Source: Diadema setosum (taxonomy: Eukaryota > Echinodermata > Echinoidea > Diadematoida > Diadematidae). From it: 64,000 nucleotides of DNA. Numbering within the stretch: position 1 is the first letter of the stretch; each line of letters begins with the position of its first letter. The notes under the pieces are model-generated. The model was not told where the DNA came from and did not search any database. It saw only the letters and a list, made by a program, of their open reading frames with translations. Location of the stretch: NCBI GenBank assembly GCA_033980235.1, contig CM067072.1, positions 21,765,047-21,829,046 on the forward strand, in the 5' to 3' direction. Positions 54,501-60,937 of the stretch are shown one piece after another. The translations under genes were made by a program, and so were the position numbers.

Positions 54501-57500
54501 TGGAATGGATAGAAATATTCCCCTCATAGATATATGTACAGGTAAGATTTGTATGGCATTGTACATATGTATGCGATTTGCATGTTGGTGGGAGTGTTCA
54601 AGTGATGCCTGTTTGAAGGTGTTTGTGGGTATGTGTGTAGTATGGCAAAGGGTGTGTGTGTGTGTGTGTTGATGTGTGTATAGATAGGAGACCAAAGAAA
54701 ATTAGTAAAAGGGAGTGAGGAAAAGTAGGGGAGGGGTATTGTACTTGTAAACAGGAGTGAGATTGTAAAACCCTACCAGTGTGTTATCTCCATATCCTAA
54801 TGTTGGAACAAAATGGGATTTATTCCACTGGATCAATGGCAGCTGGTCAGTCAAGCACGCATGAGTGACATCTACATTTGACATCAAATCAGTCCGGAAG
54901 AGTTATCTTTTCCACATACATACTGTATATTTCATATCAATATTATGAGACATTCTCATGTAACATTGAATCAAAAGCTTTGTGATTTCTACAACTTCAC
55001 TATACAGAAATCTCTACAGAACTCAAATTTAGGATAGAAATAATATATGTATTGCAAGTGTACATATACAAAACAATACAGGTGAGTGATGTTATTCAAT
55101 CTTTCACACATTTAAAAATGTGTACAAATGTGTGAATGTATGTGAGCATATGTGCATGTGGGTGTTTGCTTGTGTGCACATTTTCAGAAGTACCTATCTG
55201 CATGAATAATTATGAATGTCTGAGTCTGAGTGACCTAGCAATTGTTCTTTCATAAGACCCCTGACACCATATTCATAAGAAAAAACAATGCTTAACTTTT
55301 AATGCTTGACTTCAATGATTATGTATGGAGAACTACATGTATAATAGATATCAACAGAATAATTCCCCAACTAGACTTAAGCATCGCATTATGAGTGCGG
55401 ATTCTCCCTGTGGATGCATTCAAGGTCTCGGAACTTGAGTAACTGGGCCTAAGTCTGCGTAAACACAGATGAAGATTATGTAAAATGTTAATGCTTAGAA
55501 CACATCTTGTTCTCCTTTTTCATAAATCTGTGAATCATATACCAAGAGTAAATTATTGCATTTCTTCTCAAAACTACATGTATATACAATGTGTACAATT
55601 TTTTTTCAATCCCTTTTGAGTGTGTTGTGTTCTATAATGCATGCACATCTGATTCTAAATTATCTTGTCAAAAATATCAATATTTGATCATAAGAGTGAT
55701 GAGCTCTAATCTATAACAGCAAACATGCTATGATAAAACCATAGTAAGGGACAGCATTCATGTAGAAATCTTCTAAACTTACCATTTTAATACAACACTA
55801 AATATCTCTACAGAATAGTGTTAAGAATGCAAGCTCATCTGTCCATAAATATGGTCATTTATGCTTTAAACATCAACAAAAGAATACACAGTTTTACTTT
55901 TGTATCCACATGACTCCTGTATTGCAAATGAATTATGATTTTGCTATTAAAAGGACAATATTCAATTGGCAAAGAAATGCTCTTTGAAACACTATATCAA
56001 GATGGCATCATATTGTTTGCGATGAAATGCTACATACATGTTATACAGACGGGACACAACAGTAACCAAGGTGATCTTATCTTGTCTTTAGATGATCACT
56101 CATGAATAGAGCGCATAAGAATGCTGGGTATGCATAACAAAATTTTGAGTGTTTGTATCCAACATCTGACAAAAGAACAGATGAAAAAATCATTCCACAA
56201 AAAATTTGTATCATATTGTACATAATATGAACTTCAATCTCAATTGCAAGGATTCCTGAAACCATCACATCATTTGTCAGGTGCAAATTGTCTCCTGTGA
56301 TATTCAATAACTTCCTCCCTTGGATGACACACGATGGCACTCACAAGGGGAGGCGTTGAAGGCTGGCAGGATGCAGGAGTTTTGTCATCGTACTCCACAA
56401 CAGCAGAAAGGACATCATCAACATGTGCTGTAGAAAATTCAACAGAAAGAAACAAAGGGACACACAAAATAGATGAAATTAAGATGTTTGCATTGGTTAT
56501 TAGCAACAAAGTCCTTGAGGTGTCATGAACAGAAACCACCATTTTGATAATGACATTAAAAAAATCTTTGCAAATTCATATCAAAATTGGGGTTTGTCCT
56601 CCTCAATGCAAAGACTTGATTTGAGAATGCCAAAGTAGCCATTGGTCATGGAATGTGGAGTGTTGGTCTTCGGGAATGGAAAACTGACTGCCTCCCTTCT
56701 ATGACTTCTGATTAGTGGAACAGGCATAAGACCTGCCCCTCCACCCCCCCCCCCCCCCCTAAAAAAAGGAGAAAATGTATATCTTGACCTTTTAAAATTG
56801 ATCATTTTATGTGTACTCAGTGGTCAAGAAAGCCATGCTTCTACAAAGACAAACAAATAATAAAATGTGTAGTTGACAAATTGTGCCATTCTAATATTTT
56901 TCTCTTCATGGTAATTGGTCTTGTAACGTGAATTCATTTTCTTCCAATATTGCATAAAATATCTACACCATTCTTTACGAACCTTCACACTAGAAGACCC
57001 AGCCTTGTATTTCGGCTTCACAATCTGGTAGAGCAGATCACCTGTTGCACCTCGAACTTGCCTCCGGTCTGGATTTGTGTTGCACACTGTAATGCAATGC
57101 TGCCAGCTGAACCCTGTAATTAGTAATAGCATAGAGAGGATTGCATTAAAAAAAAAAGTCTATGTAGGCCTGTAAGAACATGGTTAACTAGATGCATGTA
57201 GGAACTCTTGGGAGAAACAAATACTGTTAATCACAAATAATAACTGCCATTAGTACTTCCCCACATTCAACATTGTAACCAGGGCAAGTTGTAATGACGA
57301 CAACTGAAAATAAACGACTGCAGAAAGTTCCTTGTCTGATTGGAAAGTGACTTTTTTTTTGTACATGTAAACTATGAAATCACATTACATTAGTCAACTA
57401 ATATGGGAAACATTTTGGGACCTTTTAAAATTGATCATTTCATGTGTACTCAGTGGTCAAGAAAGCCATGCTTCTACAAAGACAAACAAATAATAAAATG

Positions 57501-59581
57501 TGTAGTTGACAAATTGTGCCATTCTAATATTTTTCTCTTCATTGTAATTGGTCTTGTAACATGAATTCATTTTCTTCCAATATTGCATAAAATATCTACG
57601 CCATTCTTTACGAACCTTCACACTTGAAGACCCAGCCTTGTATTTCGGCTTCACAATCTGGTAGAGCAGATCACCTGTTGCACCTCGAGCTTGCCTGGTC
57701 TGGATTTGTGTTGTACACTGTAATGCAATGCTGCCAGCTGAACCCTGTAATTAGCAATAGCATAGAGAGGATTGAATAAAAAAAAAATGTCTATGTAGGC
57801 CTGTAAGAACATGGTTAACTAGATACATGTAGGAACTCTTGGGAGAAACAAATACTGTTAATCACAAGTAATAACTGCCATTAGCACTTCCCCACATTCA
57901 ACATTGTAACAAGGGCAAGTGAAATTGTAATGACGACAACTGAAAAATAAACGACTGCAGAAAATTCCTTGTCTGATTGGAAAGGGACTTTTTTTTTGTA
58001 CATGTAAACTATGAAATCACATTACATTAGCCAACTAATATATGGGAAACATTTTGGGGCAAAAAAAAAAAAAGGATATTGAAGATTTCACTTGCCTAAT
58101 GACAAATGGGCAAGTGAAGACAAACAATAATGCCCAGTCCTAGAACAATTCAATCTAATAATTTGTTTTGGAACATACCATCCAACCATTCGGTTACTAC
58201 GTACAACGTACGTTTATTGGGGAAGCAAGGCAGTCCCACTCGAAACGCCAGACAGAGCTTATCAACCTATCTAAACCGTGAAACTGTTAGTAAATAATAT
58301 GATACTAGTAGAATATTAGCAATAGGCCGAGGCCATAACCAGACGCCGTGCGAACCCCGTCCCGATTTATACAGCAACTGGGCTGTGTATAAATCTAGTT
58401 ACGATACTCATATGATAGCTAGAGAGTCGTCTATACAGAACATACCCGACTCTATAGATCTAGAGATTTAGAGTCTCTGTATACATTGGTCTCGTGTTTC
58501 TATCTCGACTCTATAGAGTCGTCTAGACGCTATACAGAACATACCCGCTTTCTCTCCAGCTTCAGAACTGCTGATCCGCTTTGTTTTTCAGCTCTCTGAC
58601 GATGGGATTGGCTTCCAGTTCCCAGCTTGATGACAGGGATAGCTATGGGCTGTAGGATCCTCTTTTTGGGCACAAATCCTAGCCGAGTATACAGCCCCTC
58701 CTCTACTAGTTTACATGTACTAAATTGGCTCCACTCCTCCAAGCGATCACTGCATACGAGGCTGTACAACCTGACGACTATAACGTTGAATAGAAGAACC
58801 ATTCATCGTATGCATCCCACTGGCACTGCACTGCACTGCACTGCTGGGCTCGCTTCAGCAAATGAAATGAGTCTCAAAACCCAATTCTTTCGAATGGCGT
58901 CATCTTTAGCCTAGGGAAGTTGTGCAGACTTACACCCATCTTTTGTGTCTTTGCTGCGGTGACGACACACCTCCACGGCATTTTCTTGAAATATTTTCTC
59001 TAACTTTCCTACAAATACACAAAACTCACTGCACTGTGAAGTACGGTATACGGCGAGACAGTCGGCACTATGAATACCCCCTCGTACGTCAAAGTGTCAC
59101 CTGACAAGGCACGTGACCGGTCCTTGCTTTTTCTGGGGGCGTTCCCGACTACCCGAAAAATGAGCGATTTAGGCGATTTCAACTGAGTTTTTTGAAGTTC
59201 ACAGATCTCGTTGAAGAAAAGCATATGCGATTTCTAATAGTATTGACACAGTATTTTCATATGATCATGCATTATAAAGTTAAAAGACTGCCCCTTTAAA
59301 GAAAACGTCTTTTGTAACGTGTCTCCATTCCTTGTCTGATCTCGTGGTGTCTACTTCACCCAGGAGCAATACCAGTTCATCTATGCCACTCTCCTAGAAG
59401 CCCTTACCTGTGGCGACACGACGATTCCAAAGGCTGACTTCGTAACTCGTTACCGAGCCATGAAATCACCAAGCCCCGATACTGGAATGACGGCTCTTCA
59501 GGAGGAGTTCGAAGTGAGGAAAGGAGAAGCGAGAGACAGCCAGACTAGAAAGATAAAGATACCCCTAAATGGATAAGATAA

Positions 59582-59626
<45 letters not shown>

Positions 59627-60900
59627 GAAAGTGACGCTGGAGAAGAAAAAATCAACAAATTACAAACCTACACACCAACAAACGTGCTGAGGCTACGTTA
59701 TGAAGCTCTGCATTAATTCAATATCATTTTCTTGTCGATATTTAAAACTTTAAAAAATTAATTGTTTCGAGCAAGCAGTTTCGTCCTTAATTCGATCGCG
59801 GAAAAAAACAACAAATCAGACTGAAAATTCAAACTGAAAACATGTTAAACCGTAAATTAGAATACATTTTTGCGCGCTCTTTCCAATTCTCATCAAAGTT
59901 TCACAAAGTGTCCCCCTTATCTTTTAAATTTACTGTTTTGTCATTAGATTTTCCTTGTTTAATGCAAATAACCTATTTCCAAACCTCTCCCACTGAGCAG
60001 TATAATAACGCTCCTTCAGAATCCCTCGTACATGAAAGTGTAACCACAGCACTGCACCCTGCCAAGCTAAGTACGTACATGTATAGCAGTGGTAAGAGTG
60101 TGCTATAGCTCCGACGGGAGCCATACAACCTGTCACGTGATTAGCACCACGTTTATCATTATTGCATCTATTTTCAAAGGAAGCTGTACTATAATTATTA
60201 ATTTTAACGGATATATATTATAGTGTTTTTTTTTTCTTGTAAGTTCTTGAACCTTCCCTTTTATCCCTTTTCTAGTTGCTAAGGGCGTATACTGTTGTAC
60301 CAGGTAAAACTGAGGTGACCGCTGCTACACGTGAGGAGAATTGGGAGAAGAACCGCTGCCCAGACGTAGTTCCACGTGAGTTCATTCTTGTTCATTAACT
60401 TTGTGTGCTTTTTTTTTCGATCTCTATGACCCTGTCCTCTTCAGATACAGTATGTATAACTATGAACATAATGTTCATGAAATTTATCCACAAACATAGA
60501 TACAAATGGGCAAAAACCTCCCAAAGGGGGTTTGTACTCATAAACACTGCATCTGGTATAACACATACATTGTAGCTATACTTTTTCTCCCATTATGTAA
60601 AATCGACACTTGTTACCCTTGTTAATAGCGCCAATCTCGGTTGATAGTCTTTATTGTCTACAATACTCTACGTATAATGCAGGCCCTCATCCGAAATGGA
60701 TCTCCCCCCCCCCCCCCACACACACACAAACAGACAAAATAACAAGACTGAAGTAGGGAATTCAAAATCAAGTATACACAATTTCAGATCTGCGTACCTC
60801 TGCAAATACCCATTGGACATGAACAAACATCCTCAGACAAACATACACTGCTTCAACTCTCGCTCACACGGACACAAAAAACACACATATCATACTGGTA

Positions 60901-60937
<37 letters not shown>

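Larger units (their letters stand above)
50686..59299. mobile_element. 8.6-kb TTAA-flanked TIR element
   Basis: TTAA at 50686-50689 and 59296-59299 flanks termini AGGGGGAGTCTTTTAACTCG (left) and, inverted, AGGGGCAGTCTTTTAACTTT (right). Weaker pairing goes on for about 200 bp (AAATCGCTCA, GGGAACGCCCCCA, TGACGTA(T/C)GAGGGGG). TTAA duplication with AGGG ends suggests a Kolobok- or piggyBac-type element. Inside are P2X7-ballast-like remnants on the plus strand and exon-like frames on the minus strand, but no transposase I can name. Confidence 0.75.
50324..59363. other. RPTP intron 20, 95 per cent transposon
   Basis: The 9-kb intron between the P-loop exon and the last D1 exon. Outside the TTAA element (50686-59299) only about 360 bp at the left and 64 bp at the right remain. 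Confidence 0.85.
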
